Source: Mucilaginibacter paludis DSM 18603 (lineage in GTDB: Bacteria; Bacteroidota; Bacteroidia; Sphingobacteriales; Sphingobacteriaceae). Taken from it: DNA of 64,000 bases. The stretch is from NCBI RefSeq assembly GCF_000166195.2, contig NZ_CM001403.1, forward strand, positions 868,001 through 932,000. Reading direction: 5' to 3'. Every line of letters begins with the position of its first letter. The first letter of the stretch is position 1. A program made the position numbers and the translations under genes. Shown here piece by piece: positions 35,784-44,228 of this stretch. The notes beneath the pieces were generated by a model. It saw only the letters and a list, made by a program, of their open reading frames with translations. It made no database searches and had not been told where the DNA came from.

Positions 35784-36839
35784 ATGACGATGAACAGCCA
35801 AAACTTAAAAACCACAGCCGGAATCAAAGCCTCATCGCTACTGCCTGAAACGATGCAGGCCATGGTGATGGAAGTTGCCGGACAGCCTTTGGTTTACAAA
35901 AGAATGCCCTTGCCGATACCTAACGACCAACAGGTACTGATCAGGATCATGGCCTGCGGGGTATGCCGTACCGATCTGCATATTATGGATAGCGAACTCC
36001 CGAAACCCAAACTCCCGCTGATACTCGGACATGAAATTATAGGAACCGTTGAAAAAACCGGCAGCAAGGTAACTACCTTAAAACCAGGCGATCTGGTTGG
36101 TGTACCCTGGGTAGGTTATACCTGTGGCCATTGTAAATATTGCCTCAGGGACCAGGAAAACTTATGCGAAAACGCCCTTTTTACTGGCTATACTATAGAT
36201 GGCGGTTACGCCGAATTTACGGTGGCCTTCCAAAAATACTGCTTTCACCTGGAGCCCCAATATGGGCATCCATCAGCCGCGCCACTGCTTTGCGCCGGTT
36301 TAATAGGCTATCGCTCTTATCAAATGATAGGGCAGGCGGCTAAAAAAATAGGTTTTTACGGTTTTGGCGTAGCCGCACATATCCTGGTACAGATAGCAAA
36401 ACATCAGGGTAAGCAAATTTATGCCTTTACACGGGATGGCGATCTGGAAGCACAGGCATTTGCAACCAGGATGGGCGCGGTATGGGCGGGTAATTCTGAA
36501 GATGCGCCGCCTGTACTATTAGATGGTGCCATTATCTTCGCCCCGGCGGGGCAGCTTGTTCCTAAAGCATTAAAGGATATCGATAAAGGTTGCCCGGTTA
36601 TCTGCGGAGGTATCCACATGAGCAACATCCCATCGTTTGCCTATCAACTGCTTTGGGAAGAAAGAACAATCCGCTCTGTGGCCAACCTGACGCGGAAGGA
36701 TGGCGAAGATTTTTTTGCTCTTGCTAAACAAGTTGAAATAAAAACCGAAACAAGGTTATTCACACTACAACAGGCCAACGAGGCGCTGGCTGCCGTTCGC
36801 AATGGCGATATCAGCGGCGCTGCTGTACTGGTGATGTGA
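35784..36839 (+). CDS. Zinc-dependent alcohol dehydrogenase
   Basis: A 351-residue medium-chain dehydrogenase. Catalytic zinc ligands are Cys61 (MACGVCRTDLH) and His83 (GHEIIG). The structural zinc site is Cys114, 117, 120 and 128 (CGHCKYCLRDQENLC). The Rossmann fold starts at about 190 with GFYGFGVAAHI. It resembles AdhA-type enzymes that oxidise primary alcohols or reduce aldehydes with NAD(P). It is the third gene behind element copy B. Confidence 0.9.
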   Translation: MTMNSQNLKTTAGIKASSLLPETMQAMVMEVAGQPLVYKRMPLPIPNDQQVLIRIMACGVCRTDLHIMDSELPKPKLPLILGHEIIGTVEKTGSKVTTLKPGDLVGVPWVGYTCGHCKYCLRDQENLCENALFTGYTIDGGYAEFTVAFQKYCFHLEPQYGHPSAAPLLCAGLIGYRSYQMIGQAAKKIGFYGFGVAAHILVQIAKHQGKQIYAFTRDGDLEAQAFATRMGAVWAGNSEDAPPVLLDGAIIFAPAGQLVPKALKDIDKGCPVICGGIHMSNIPSFAYQLLWEERTIRSVANLTRKDGEDFFALAKQVEIKTETRLFTLQQANEALAAVRNGDISGAAVLVM

Positions 36840-36862
36840 TTTTTACCCCAATAAACATAAAG

Positions 36863-37132
36863 ATGCTTTTTAACATGAACGAAATTGAGAATATTATTAG
36901 CGAAGTAAAGCATACTTTGGCAGCCAAACAAAAGGAAATGAAAGCTATAGGCGATGGTATTATTGCCTACACCGCCGAAAGCTTTAGAAACCGGGAGATG
37001 GAGGTTTTTGCTTTTGAAGTAGACGCCCGGAAATTAGGAGGCCAAAGTGCCATTGCCGCCGAAATGGTTACAAAATGCAAAAATGACGCGCAGGAATTGA
37101 TGATAGCGATAGACAAGATCAAGGTTTTATGA
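36863..37132 (+). CDS. Small helical protein of unknown function
   Basis: An 89-residue, mostly alpha-helical soluble protein (for example NEIENIISEVKHTLAAKQKE). An in-frame GTG at 36836 overlaps the dehydrogenase stop, so I prefer the ATG at 36863, or the one at 36875 (MNEIENI). No family recognised. It closes the run behind copy B and is followed by a long inverted repeat. Confidence 0.6.
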   Translation: MLFNMNEIENIISEVKHTLAAKQKEMKAIGDGIIAYTAESFRNREMEVFAFEVDARKLGGQSAIAAEMVTKCKNDAQELMIAIDKIKVL

Positions 37133-37146
37133 TGTTGAAGCCCATT

Positions 37147-37212
37147 TTCGCCCGACAAAATTGCTTAAAGGCATCCGTTACAACGGGATAACAAAAACAT
37201 TTGTCGGGCGAA
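37147..37212. terminator. Long inverted repeat between converging genes
   Basis: Arms TTCGCCCGACAAA (37147-37159) and its perfect complement (37200-37212) enclose a 40-nt loop with an inner CCGTT/AACGG stem. It probably ends transcription from both sides. Confidence 0.65.
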
Positions 37213-37231
37213 GGCTTACCATCATAGTTGG

Positions 37232-37918
37232 TTATTCTTTTTTTGCTAAGGCTTTTAACAATAATTCGGCAGCTTCTGCTGATGATGCCGGGTTTTGGCC
37301 GGTGATTAACAAGCCGTCTTGTTTCACATAAGATCCCCAGTCGGGGCCTTTGCTGTACAGTCCGCCCAATTTTTGCAATTCGTCTTCTACCAGGAACGGA
37401 ACCACATCGGTTAATTGAACTGCCTCTTCTTCGGTGTTAGAGAATCCGGTAACGGTTTTACCCTTTACCAGGGGGCTTCCATCGGGTAATTTAACTTTCA
37501 TTAAAACACCTGGTGCATGGCAAACAAAGGCCACGGGTTTATGATGTGCATAAAAATCTTCTATTAGGGCGATTGACGCACTATCGTTAGCCAGATCCCA
37601 CAAAGGGCCGTGGCCGCCCGGATAAAATACGGCATCGTAATGCATCTCGTTTACCGTATCCAGCGGAAGCGTATGCGCCAGCCTTTCTTTAAGCTCCTTG
37701 TCATGATCAAACCTGCGGGTTGCTTCGGTTTGCGCATCGGGGCTTTCACTTTTGGGGTCTATAGGCGGCTGACCACCTTTTGGAGATGCCAGCGTTATTT
37801 GTGCACCGGCATCGGCCAGCACGTAATAAGGTGCTGCAAACTCTTCTATCCAGAACCCGGTTTTTTTACCTGTGTTTCCCAATTCGCTATGGGATGTTAA
37901 TACCATTAGTACTTTCAT
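37232..37918 (-). CDS. DJ-1/PfpI family protein (Hsp31/glyoxalase III-like)
   Basis: A 228-residue class I glutamine-amidotransferase-like protein. I use the ATG at 37918 (MKVLMVLTSHSELG), since the longer frame overlaps the upstream gene. VFYPGGHGPLWDL and AFVCHAPGVLM show the nucleophile elbow with its Cys and adjacent His; TGFWIEEFAAPYYVL carries the conserved Glu. This layout matches Hsp31-type glyoxalase III/deglycase proteins that deal with methylglyoxal. It follows the oxidoreductase gene by 28 bp. Confidence 0.88.
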   Translation of the reverse strand: MKVLMVLTSHSELGNTGKKTGFWIEEFAAPYYVLADAGAQITLASPKGGQPPIDPKSESPDAQTEATRRFDHDKELKERLAHTLPLDTVNEMHYDAVFYPGGHGPLWDLANDSASIALIEDFYAHHKPVAFVCHAPGVLMKVKLPDGSPLVKGKTVTGFSNTEEEAVQLTDVVPFLVEDELQKLGGLYSKGPDWGSYVKQDGLLITGQNPASSAEAAELLLKALAKKE

Positions 37919-37946
37919 TTTTTTAGGATTTTTGTAATTTATCAGA

Positions 37947-38942
37947 TTAAATTTTAACAATCATTTTTCCTTCATTGCTACCCTCAAAAAGCGCCAGAAA
38001 AGCCTGTGTGATATGGTCAAAACCTTCGTAAATGGTTTCGCTATAGGTAAGTTTACCCTCCATCAACCAGCTGGTTAACTGCTTGGTAGCCTCGGGCAAG
38101 TGGGCAGCAAAGTCGCCTATAATAAAACCTTGTATCAGCGCGCTCTTTTTTACCAGCACGGGTTGTATATACGGCCCAAGTACCGGCTCGGCAGCATTGT
38201 ACAACGAAATAGCACCACATAACGGAATGCGCGCATGCTTGTTAATATTGTTTAAAACAGCATCTGATATTGGGCCGCCTACGTTGTCAAAATAAACATC
38301 GACCCCAGCCGGGCATGCTGTTTTAATAGCTGCGCTTAAATCAGTCGTGGTTTTATAGTTAATAGCTTCATCAAAATGGAATTTTGATTTAAGCAGTTCA
38401 ACCTTTTCATCCGATCCGGCAAGGCCAACTACCCTGCAGCCGAGTAATTTACCTACCTGGCCCACAACACTGCCAACAGCACCTGCCGCCCCCGATACAA
38501 CGATGGTTTCGCCCGGCTTTGGCGCACCTATTTTTGTAAGCCCTAAATAGGCGGTCATTCCGGTCATACCCAAAATGCCCAGGTGGGCCGTTAAGTAGGC
38601 CGGATCGTTCGGTATGGTGCGTAAGCCTTTCCCGTTAGATACCTGGTATTCTTTCCAATCGAGGTTTCCCAAAACAAAATCGCCTACCTTAAAAAGCGTA
38701 TTATTGGAATCCACCACCTCGGCTATGATGCCCGATTGTAATGGCTTATTCAATTCAAATGGCGGGATGTACGATTCCTCATCATTCATTCGGCCACGCA
38801 GGTACGGATCTACCGAAACGTAACGTGTTTTAAGTAACACCTCACCATCATCGGCCGTAGGTACATCTTCAATCTCAGTTTTAAAATCACCAAGGGCGGG
38901 CTTACCGGCCGGCCTTTTGTATAAAACAATTATTTTATTCAT
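37947..38942 (-). CDS. NADP-dependent medium-chain oxidoreductase (curcumin reductase type)
   Basis: A 331-residue zinc-free medium-chain reductase. SVDPYLRGRMNDEESYIPPF and VVSGAAGAVGSVVGQVGKLL (nucleotide-binding AxxGxxG) match the leukotriene B4 dehydrogenase/CurA branch, which reduces the C=C bond of enones with NADPH. This suits detoxification of reactive carbonyls beside DJ-1. It lies 9 bp after a small gene on the same strand. Confidence 0.9.
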   Translation of the reverse strand: MNKIIVLYKRPAGKPALGDFKTEIEDVPTADDGEVLLKTRYVSVDPYLRGRMNDEESYIPPFELNKPLQSGIIAEVVDSNNTLFKVGDFVLGNLDWKEYQVSNGKGLRTIPNDPAYLTAHLGILGMTGMTAYLGLTKIGAPKPGETIVVSGAAGAVGSVVGQVGKLLGCRVVGLAGSDEKVELLKSKFHFDEAINYKTTTDLSAAIKTACPAGVDVYFDNVGGPISDAVLNNINKHARIPLCGAISLYNAAEPVLGPYIQPVLVKKSALIQGFIIGDFAAHLPEATKQLTSWLMEGKLTYSETIYEGFDHITQAFLALFEGSNEGKMIVKI

Positions 38943-38951
38943 ATTGAGTTG

Positions 38952-39212
38952 TTATTTAAGCATCGTTAAAATCGACTTGAGCTGATTTCTGATCGTGCTG
39001 TTTTCGATACACTCTTCAATGGCCTTTAAAACAGGCTTATCCAAATAGTTTTTACTCCATTGCATCCACTGGTTGCCGCAACGGTACATAAATGTTTCTT
39101 TACCGTCGTGAAACTGAATACGCCATATTTTCCATCGCCTAAAACTGGTTGAAGTGATGTGCAGAAATCTGATCACACCGGTTTCTTCAGTTTGTATAAT
39201 TTCGTAACTCAT
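38952..39212 (-). CDS. Small protein of unknown function
   Basis: An 86-residue protein rich in Trp and aromatic residues (RRWKIWRIQFHDGKETFMYR), probably a small beta sheet followed by a helix (NYLDKPVLKAIEECIENS). No family recognised. It begins the three-gene run with the reductase and DJ-1 protein. Confidence 0.65.
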   Translation of the reverse strand: MSYEIIQTEETGVIRFLHITSTSFRRWKIWRIQFHDGKETFMYRCGNQWMQWSKNYLDKPVLKAIEECIENSTIRNQLKSILTMLK

Positions 39213-39307
39213 TGGTGCTTTTGCTTATAGCTTATTCTGATAATCCTTTCGGGCTGTTTAATTAAATAGCTCCCTCTGTTAACGCTGATTATGCTGGATA
39301 GAAAAAG

Positions 39308-39511
39308 TTAATATGGCCGCTCTCCCGCAGCAATCAAGCCGATATTTTTTTTCATCGCGTTAGCCACGCTACTTATAGTTTCAACTTTTAAAGCGTAAAA
39401 TTGTTTTGCCGGCAGGTATGCTTCAAGCACCTCCCCTATTTCCTCCGCCACCTATTTGCTAAAATTCCTGCTGTCGTAAAGTTTACATGATCCGCGCAAA
39501 TGCCTACTCAT
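39308..39511 (-). pseudogene. Small gene with an in-frame stop
   Basis: From an ATG at 39511 the frame reads 19 codons, meets TAG, then continues with 47 codons of ordinary-looking protein (IGEVLEAYLPAKQFYALKVE, then ISSVANAMKKNIGLIAAGER) to a TAA at 39308. The ATG lies 63 nt after element copy C, the spacing seen for intact genes. So it is probably a 67-codon gene broken by one nonsense change, unless restart at the GTG right after the TAG makes a short product. Confidence 0.5.
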
Positions 39512-39574
39512 AAAAGCAATATCAAACATCAACTATCAACCGGATAAAGATGGGCACTCCGTTGCTATCGGGCA

Positions 39575-39610
39575 TTACACAATATTGGCAATAGCTTACA
39601 TCATTCACAC
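39575..39610 (-). promoter_or_regulatory. 36-bp element, copy C
   Basis: On the minus strand: GTGTGAATGATGTAA, 13 bp, TTGTGTAA. It lies 63 nt before the broken small gene and, beyond that, the reductase/DJ-1 run. Confidence 0.8.
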
Positions 39611-39629
39611 ATTGCTGCATCAGCTCAAC

Positions 39630-39665
39630 GTGTGAATGATGTAATTAATTAAAAGAATTGCATAA
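39630..39665 (+). promoter_or_regulatory. 36-bp element, copy D
   Basis: GTGTGAATGATGTAA, 13 bp, TTGCATAA, 67 nt before the SHOCT-protein start. With copy C it forms a divergent pair. Confidence 0.8.
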
Positions 39666-39732
39666 TAAATCAGTTGCTTAAAGACGCCAGATTTGTAGTG
39701 TTCTCATTAAAAAATTTACTTAAAAAACCAAT

Positions 39733-39951
39733 ATGATGTTTTACGACAACAACTTCTGGGGAATGGATTTTATCTGGTGGTGTGTATGGATTATGCTGCT
39801 CATCTGGATCTTCGCCACGCCTTACGATGTCCCCTTTCAGCGAAATAGAAAAAGTGGGCCCCTGGATATTTTGCAGAAGCGTTTTGCTTCGGGCGAAATC
39901 AATAAAGATGATTATGAAGAACGAAGAAAAATAATCATGGGCGATCTGTAA
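39733..39951 (+). CDS. SHOCT-domain small membrane protein
   Basis: A 72-residue protein with one transmembrane helix (about 10-28, MDFIWWCVWIMLLIWIFA) and a C-terminal SHOCT motif (PLDILQKRFASGEINKDDYE). Such short membrane-SHOCT proteins are common and poorly understood. Either of two successive ATG codons may start it. It follows element copy D by 67 nt. Confidence 0.82.
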   Translation: MMFYDNNFWGMDFIWWCVWIMLLIWIFATPYDVPFQRNRKSGPLDILQKRFASGEINKDDYEERRKIIMGDL

Positions 39952-40015
39952 TATCCGCTATTCTACATGCCTGAGCACCATTAACCATATATCTATCTCT
40001 ACTTCTTTACAACAA

Positions 40016-40309
40016 ATGGAACCTATTAAAAACACGGCCGCGCTAAGCGCCGAAAAGCTTTTTGGCATTTTAAAAACAGAATTTGCCGGCTACATCAACA
40101 GTAAATTAGACTCGGGCCTGAACATAGGTTTTGCCCATGTTGACGATGTGATCAATGTGTTATTCCCCGATGTAATTGAGGGAATTGCCTTTTCTATCAT
40201 CGTATCCGAAAAAGAGATCACCGTTACCGAGAATCATATCAGCCCGGAATATAACAGTGGTTTACTGGAACAACAACTGAACGACTTTTTAACACTGAAG
40301 GCGGGTTAA
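40016..40309 (+). CDS. Small protein of unknown function
   Basis: A 97-residue soluble alpha/beta protein (AEKLFGILKTEFAGYINSKL, then FPDVIEGIAFSIIVSEKEIT). No family recognised. It sits 64 bp after the SHOCT gene and ends 25 bp before element copy E. Confidence 0.65.
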   Translation: MEPIKNTAALSAEKLFGILKTEFAGYINSKLDSGLNIGFAHVDDVINVLFPDVIEGIAFSIIVSEKEITVTENHISPEYNSGLLEQQLNDFLTLKAG

Positions 40310-40334
40310 CAATATAGCCACTTTATTAACAAAG

Positions 40335-40370
40335 GTGTGAATGATGTAACTCATTCACCGAATTATGTAA
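40335..40370 (+). promoter_or_regulatory. 36-bp element, copy E
   Basis: GTGTGAATGATGTAA, 13 bp, TTATGTAA, ending 44 nt before the ATG at 40415. A longer reading of that gene would translate this element, which argues for the later start. Confidence 0.8.
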
Positions 40371-40414
40371 TTGCCCTGGCTGGCAAAGGATCATCTTTAT
40401 TTTCAAAAAAAGAA

Positions 40415-40798
40415 ATGAAAGAAGCAAAATATTTAGGCATTTGGATGGATCATCAACATGCTGATTTAATAGAATTTGGCGCAGAACCGATGACCACTAC
40501 AACTATTGATTGTGATTTTAACCACCAGGAAAAAGAGCAAACGCTGGAACGAAGCGAAAATTTAATGCACCATAAAGAACAGCATGAGCAAGCCGACTAT
40601 TACCGGAAACTTGGCGAGGTGATTAGAAATTACAGTGAGGTAGTGCTTTTTGGCCCTACTGAAGCCAAGGTTGAGTTATATAATACCTTAAAGGATGATC
40701 ATCTTTTTGCCAATATTAAATTTGAAATAATTCCGGCTGATAAGATGACCGATAAACAGCAACATGCCCTGGTACGCGACTATTTTACCGTTTGCTAA
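40415..40798 (+). CDS. Conserved release-factor-like (baeRF-type) stress protein
   Basis: A 127-residue soluble protein starting MKEAKYLGIWMDHQHADLIE. The start 'YLGIWMDHxxAxLIE' and the later phrase EVVLFGPTEAKVELYNTLKD are shared by small Bacteroidota proteins that resemble the C-terminal domain of archaeal/eukaryotic release factor 1. That link is from memory and tentative; no reaction is known. I chose 40415 because the frame upstream runs through regulatory copy E. Confidence 0.7.
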   Translation: MKEAKYLGIWMDHQHADLIEFGAEPMTTTTIDCDFNHQEKEQTLERSENLMHHKEQHEQADYYRKLGEVIRNYSEVVLFGPTEAKVELYNTLKDDHLFANIKFEIIPADKMTDKQQHALVRDYFTVC

Positions 40799-40858
40799 GC
40801 AGCAGGCCTATCAATTTGCAGGCTACCGCTCTCTAAAAACAAAAAAACACCAATCAAA

Positions 40859-41290
40859 ATGAAAAACAATGAAGATCTGGAAGTAAAACCGGTGAAAGGT
40901 TTTAGCGCTCCTATTGAAGGCGAAGTACTGGAGAACAGCAATTTCCGTAAGGTATTGTACACAAGCAACCACATGCAGGTAGTGCTGATGAGCCTTTTGC
41001 CGGGCGAAGATATCGGGGAGGAAATACACAACGCCAACGATCAGTTTTTCCGGTTTGAAAGTGGCAACGGCAGATGCATTATTAACGGAAATGTATATAA
41101 AGTTAAAGATGGCGATGCCATTGTGGTGCCCGCCGGTGCCAAGCATAACGTAATCAATACCGATGCGCAAAACGATTTAAAAATGTACACTATTTATGCG
41201 CCGCCCCATCATAAAGACGGTATAGTGCGCGAAACAAAAAAAGAAGCACAAGAAAACCCTGAAAAGTTTGAGGGTGCAACCACCGAATAA
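40859..41290 (+). CDS. Cupin-domain protein
   Basis: A 143-residue single-domain cupin. Motif 1 is PGEDIGEEIHNANDQFFRFE with a metal-ligand His and Glu; motif 2 is VPAGAKHNVIN with the second His. Substrate unknown; similar small cupins bind a divalent metal and act as isomerases, dioxygenases or sensors. It follows the release-factor-like gene by 60 bp and precedes the Mla genes by 74 bp. Confidence 0.85.
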   Translation: MKNNEDLEVKPVKGFSAPIEGEVLENSNFRKVLYTSNHMQVVLMSLLPGEDIGEEIHNANDQFFRFESGNGRCIINGNVYKVKDGDAIVVPAGAKHNVINTDAQNDLKMYTIYAPPHHKDGIVRETKKEAQENPEKFEGATTE

Positions 41291-41364
41291 ATAGTTTTTG
41301 GCACCAACTATAAAATGGGCAATAATTCACCAGCGGCTATCAAGCTCTACCAGGTATTTTAAAT

Positions 41365-42135
41365 ATGTCTTTGTTATCCGATACAAATGATTTTCTTGAA
41401 CAAACCGGAAAAATATCCAGGTTTACAGGACACTTTTTTTCGCGTGGCATTAAACCCCGGTTTGAAATTAAGGAGTTGCTTGCGCAGTGTTACCTTATTG
41501 GTTACAAATCGTTTCCGCTGGTAGGCTTAACGGGCTTTATTATGGGGCTCGTACTTACCATGCAGCTACGCCCTTCGCTGGTTGTTTACGGGGTACAGTC
41601 TGAATTGCCGGTAATGGTAGGTATAGCTATTGTAAGAGAAATAGGACCGGTAATAACGGCGCTGATTTTTGCCGGAAAAATTGGCAGCAGTATTGGCGCC
41701 GAACTTGGCTCCATGAAAGTAACCGAACAGATAGACGCCATGGACGTAAGCGGTACCAACCCTTTTAAATACCTGGTAGCTACCAGGGTAGTGGCTACTA
41801 CCTTAATGTTGCCCGTACTTACCCTACTTGGAGACGCCATTTCTTTATTCGGAGCGTATATTGGTGTAAACATCAACGCGGTAACCAGTGTACGTTTCTT
41901 TTTTACGCAGGTATTTCAAAGCTTAACTTACAGCGATATCGTGCCAGCTATTATTAAAACCTTGTTTTTTGGATTTGCCGTGGGTATCATCGGCTGCTAC
42001 AAAGGCTTTAACTCTACTAAAGGTACCCAAGGCGTGGGCAATTCTGCCAATTCTGCCGTGGTACTATCTTCGGTGGTCATTTTTGTTATCGATTTGCTTA
42101 CCGTACAACTCACTAACCTGCTGGGCTTAAATTAA
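41365..42135 (+). CDS. mlaE: MlaE-family ABC transporter permease
   Basis: A 256-residue inner-membrane permease of the MlaE family (five to six helices), with LVGLTGFIMGLVLTMQLRPS, IVREIGPVITALIFAGKIGS and EQIDAMDVSGTNPFKYLVAT, the last two being family signatures. It pairs with the ATPase and MCE protein that follow to form an Mla-type phospholipid transport complex serving outer-membrane lipid balance. The symbol is by family; orthology is not tested. Confidence 0.92.
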   Translation: MSLLSDTNDFLEQTGKISRFTGHFFSRGIKPRFEIKELLAQCYLIGYKSFPLVGLTGFIMGLVLTMQLRPSLVVYGVQSELPVMVGIAIVREIGPVITALIFAGKIGSSIGAELGSMKVTEQIDAMDVSGTNPFKYLVATRVVATTLMLPVLTLLGDAISLFGAYIGVNINAVTSVRFFFTQVFQSLTYSDIVPAIIKTLFFGFAVGIIGCYKGFNSTKGTQGVGNSANSAVVLSSVVIFVIDLLTVQLTNLLGLN

Positions 42136-42140
42136 ATACC

Positions 42141-42929
42141 ATGACCAAGGCGACAAGTAACCCATCAGTTAAAAATACCGAAACTGCCGCCCATGCACAG
42201 GGTACCGCTGTTATTGTTATCGAACATCTTTACAAGCGGTTCGGTTTAAATGAAGTGTTGAAGGATTTTAGCCTTACCGTTTACAAAGAAGAAAACGTGG
42301 TGATATTAGGCAAATCAGGAGCCGGTAAATCGGTACTGATTAAATGTGTAATAGGCCTTTTAAAGCCGGATAAAGGCAGTATTGTGGTTTTGGGCGACAA
42401 CGTAACCGAATTAAGTGACGATGACCTGGATCGCGTAAGGTCAAAGGTTGGATTCTTATTCCAGGCTAACGCGCTTTACGACTCCATGACCGTGCGGGAA
42501 AACCTGGAGTTCCCCCTGCGCAGGCACTGGATCAACCTTCCGCAGCAAGAGGTCAATGCCATGGTGAAAGAGGCGCTTGAGAATGTGGATTTGGTTGAAA
42601 CCGCCAATATGATGCCGTCGGAATTATCGGGAGGGATGTTAAAAAGAATAGCCCTGGCCCGTACCTTGATACTAAAGCCCGAAGTTATACTATACGATGA
42701 ACCCACAACCGGGCTCGACCCCGTAACCGCCCGGGAGATTGACCACCTGATACTTAAGCTGCAAAAAAAGTATCATACTTCATCCATCATCATTTCTCAC
42801 GATATGAACTGCGTTAAAAATTTAGCAGACCGGGTTATTTTACTACTGGAAGGTAAATGCTATGCCGATGGCACTTATGATGAGCTGGCACATGCAGCAG
42901 ACCAAAAAATTAAACAATTTTTTGAATAA
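42141..42929 (+). CDS. mlaF: MlaF-like ABC transporter ATPase
   Basis: A 262-residue ATP-binding subunit. Walker A is GKSGAGKSVL, the signature is LSGGMLKRIALAR, Walker B is VILYDEPTTGLD and the H-loop is IIISHD. The 'LSGGM.KR.ALAR' form is typical of lipid (Mla/Ttg2) ATPases. It lies 5 bp after the permease and 5 bp before the MCE gene. Confidence 0.93.
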   Translation: MTKATSNPSVKNTETAAHAQGTAVIVIEHLYKRFGLNEVLKDFSLTVYKEENVVILGKSGAGKSVLIKCVIGLLKPDKGSIVVLGDNVTELSDDDLDRVRSKVGFLFQANALYDSMTVRENLEFPLRRHWINLPQQEVNAMVKEALENVDLVETANMMPSELSGGMLKRIALARTLILKPEVILYDEPTTGLDPVTAREIDHLILKLQKKYHTSSIIISHDMNCVKNLADRVILLLEGKCYADGTYDELAHAADQKIKQFFE

Positions 42930-42934
42930 TAACT

Positions 42935-43930
42935 ATGGCAAAACAGGGAGAAAATAATGTTAAACTTGGACTATTTGTGCTGGCCGGGCTGCTGGTTATG
43001 ATGGTGGCCTTTTACATGATTGGCAAAAACCGCAATATTTTTGGAAGCGACTTTGAACTTAAAGTGCGCTTTACTAATCTTAACGGTTTAATGGAAGGCA
43101 ATAATGTATTATTCTCGGGCATACAAGCCGGCACAGTTAAAAGCATTGAAATGATTAACGACACCACCATACAAGTAAACATGGTGATTGACAGCAAGAT
43201 CAAAACATTCATCCATAAAAATGCCCTGGCCTCAATTGGCACCGAAGGGTTGATGGGCAATAAAGTAGTGAATATTCAACCCGGTAAAGATGCAGGCAGC
43301 AGCGTTAACACCGGCGACCTGTTAACTGCACAACACATGATAAGTACTGATGAAATGCTGCAAACCCTATCCAAAACCAACAACAACATAGCAGGCATCT
43401 CGGCCGTATTAAAAACTACCGTGCTCCGGTTAGATAGCAGTGCTATTTTTGATGTACTGAACGACAAAACCATTGGCCCGAGCTTAAAATCGTCACTGAG
43501 TCATATCAATACAGCCAGCAAAAACGCCAGCGATATGACCATGGGCTTAAATAGTCTTGTAATACAGATCAGGCAAGGCAAAGGAACCGCGGGCTTGTTG
43601 CTTACAGATACCGCGCTTGCAGGTAACTTAAAACAAGCTGTGCGTAAACTAAAATTAGCCAGCGATAATGCCGGTAGCCTAACTGCGCAGGCCAATATCA
43701 TCCTCAGCTCGGTTAACCATGATATGAATGATGGCAAAGGAACTTTGCATGCCTTGCTTAAAGATTCCCTGATTGTACAAAAGATCAGCATCAGCCTCGA
43801 CAATATCATGAAAGGAACCGACGGCTTCAATCAAAACATGGAAGCCTTAAAGCATAATTTCTTTTTTAAAGGATACTTTAAGAAGCAGGAGAAAAAAAAG
43901 CAGGCTGATAAAAAGTTAAGTGCACAATAA
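42935..43930 (+). CDS. mlaD: MlaD/MCE-domain lipid-binding protein
   Basis: A 331-residue protein with one N-terminal membrane anchor (KLGLFVLAGLLVMMVAFYMI) and an MCE domain at about 35-120 (LKVRFTNLNGLMEGNNVLFS, then GTEGLMGNKVVNI). A long helical, coiled-coil-like tail (about 140-330) follows. MCE hexamers shuttle phospholipids between the membranes together with MlaE and MlaF. The operon lacks MlaB and MlaC, as is usual outside Proteobacteria. Confidence 0.9.
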   Translation: MAKQGENNVKLGLFVLAGLLVMMVAFYMIGKNRNIFGSDFELKVRFTNLNGLMEGNNVLFSGIQAGTVKSIEMINDTTIQVNMVIDSKIKTFIHKNALASIGTEGLMGNKVVNIQPGKDAGSSVNTGDLLTAQHMISTDEMLQTLSKTNNNIAGISAVLKTTVLRLDSSAIFDVLNDKTIGPSLKSSLSHINTASKNASDMTMGLNSLVIQIRQGKGTAGLLLTDTALAGNLKQAVRKLKLASDNAGSLTAQANIILSSVNHDMNDGKGTLHALLKDSLIVQKISISLDNIMKGTDGFNQNMEALKHNFFFKGYFKKQEKKKQADKKLSAQ

Positions 43931-44228
43931 TTTATTGTGATAACAAACCCTATCAAATATGATGACGGTCATATTATTCAACTAATTATTCAGCAGCTTT
44001 GATCAATGCCAAAAGGCACATCACCTGTTATGAAACAGCCCATCATCCATGTTGCAACAATTTCATTGAGTACGGTGCTGCCATCAATGGATTGCCCGTC
44101 AATCCAGAATAAAAAGCCCCAAAGTCTGAGTAGGACAAGCATAATTTGCACTAAGGGCTTCCACCTGAGTACCCTTTACTTTACACCTATTAATTTGGCC
44201 GGGCAAACTAATAAACCAGTAGTTTAAA
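43931..44228. other. Intergenic region before the first HMA-AraC regulator
   Basis: Nearly 300 bp between MlaD and the regulator. Apart from a possible 50-codon minus-strand frame I see no element; the 36-bp motif is absent here. Confidence 0.4.
43990..44142 (-). CDS. Possible 50-residue protein or remnant
   Basis: An ATG at 44142 opens a 50-codon frame with a protein-like sequence (FWIDGQSIDGSTVLNEIVAT, then GCFITGDVPFGID). It lies on the strand opposite its neighbours. It could be a small gene, the end of a decayed one or chance. Confidence 0.3.
   Translation of the reverse strand: MLVLLRLWGFLFWIDGQSIDGSTVLNEIVATWMMGCFITGDVPFGIDQSC

Larger units (their letters stand above)
39213..39732. 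other. Intergenic region with a broken small gene and two 36-bp elements
   Basis: 520 bp containing a minus-strand broken frame (39308-39511) and two back-to-back 36-bp elements (39575-39610 and 39630-39665) only 19 bp apart. No other gene seen. Confidence 0.5.

Noticed and set aside
40337-40414. Longer N-terminus for the release-factor-like gene
   Set aside because: It would begin inside regulatory element copy E and adds residues unlike the family; the ATG at 40415 restores the usual spacing.
44006-44227. Plus-strand frame of 73 codons before the first HMA-AraC gene
   Set aside because: Low-complexity translation rich in Ser/Thr/Pro without family features, ending directly at the next start; probably leader DNA.
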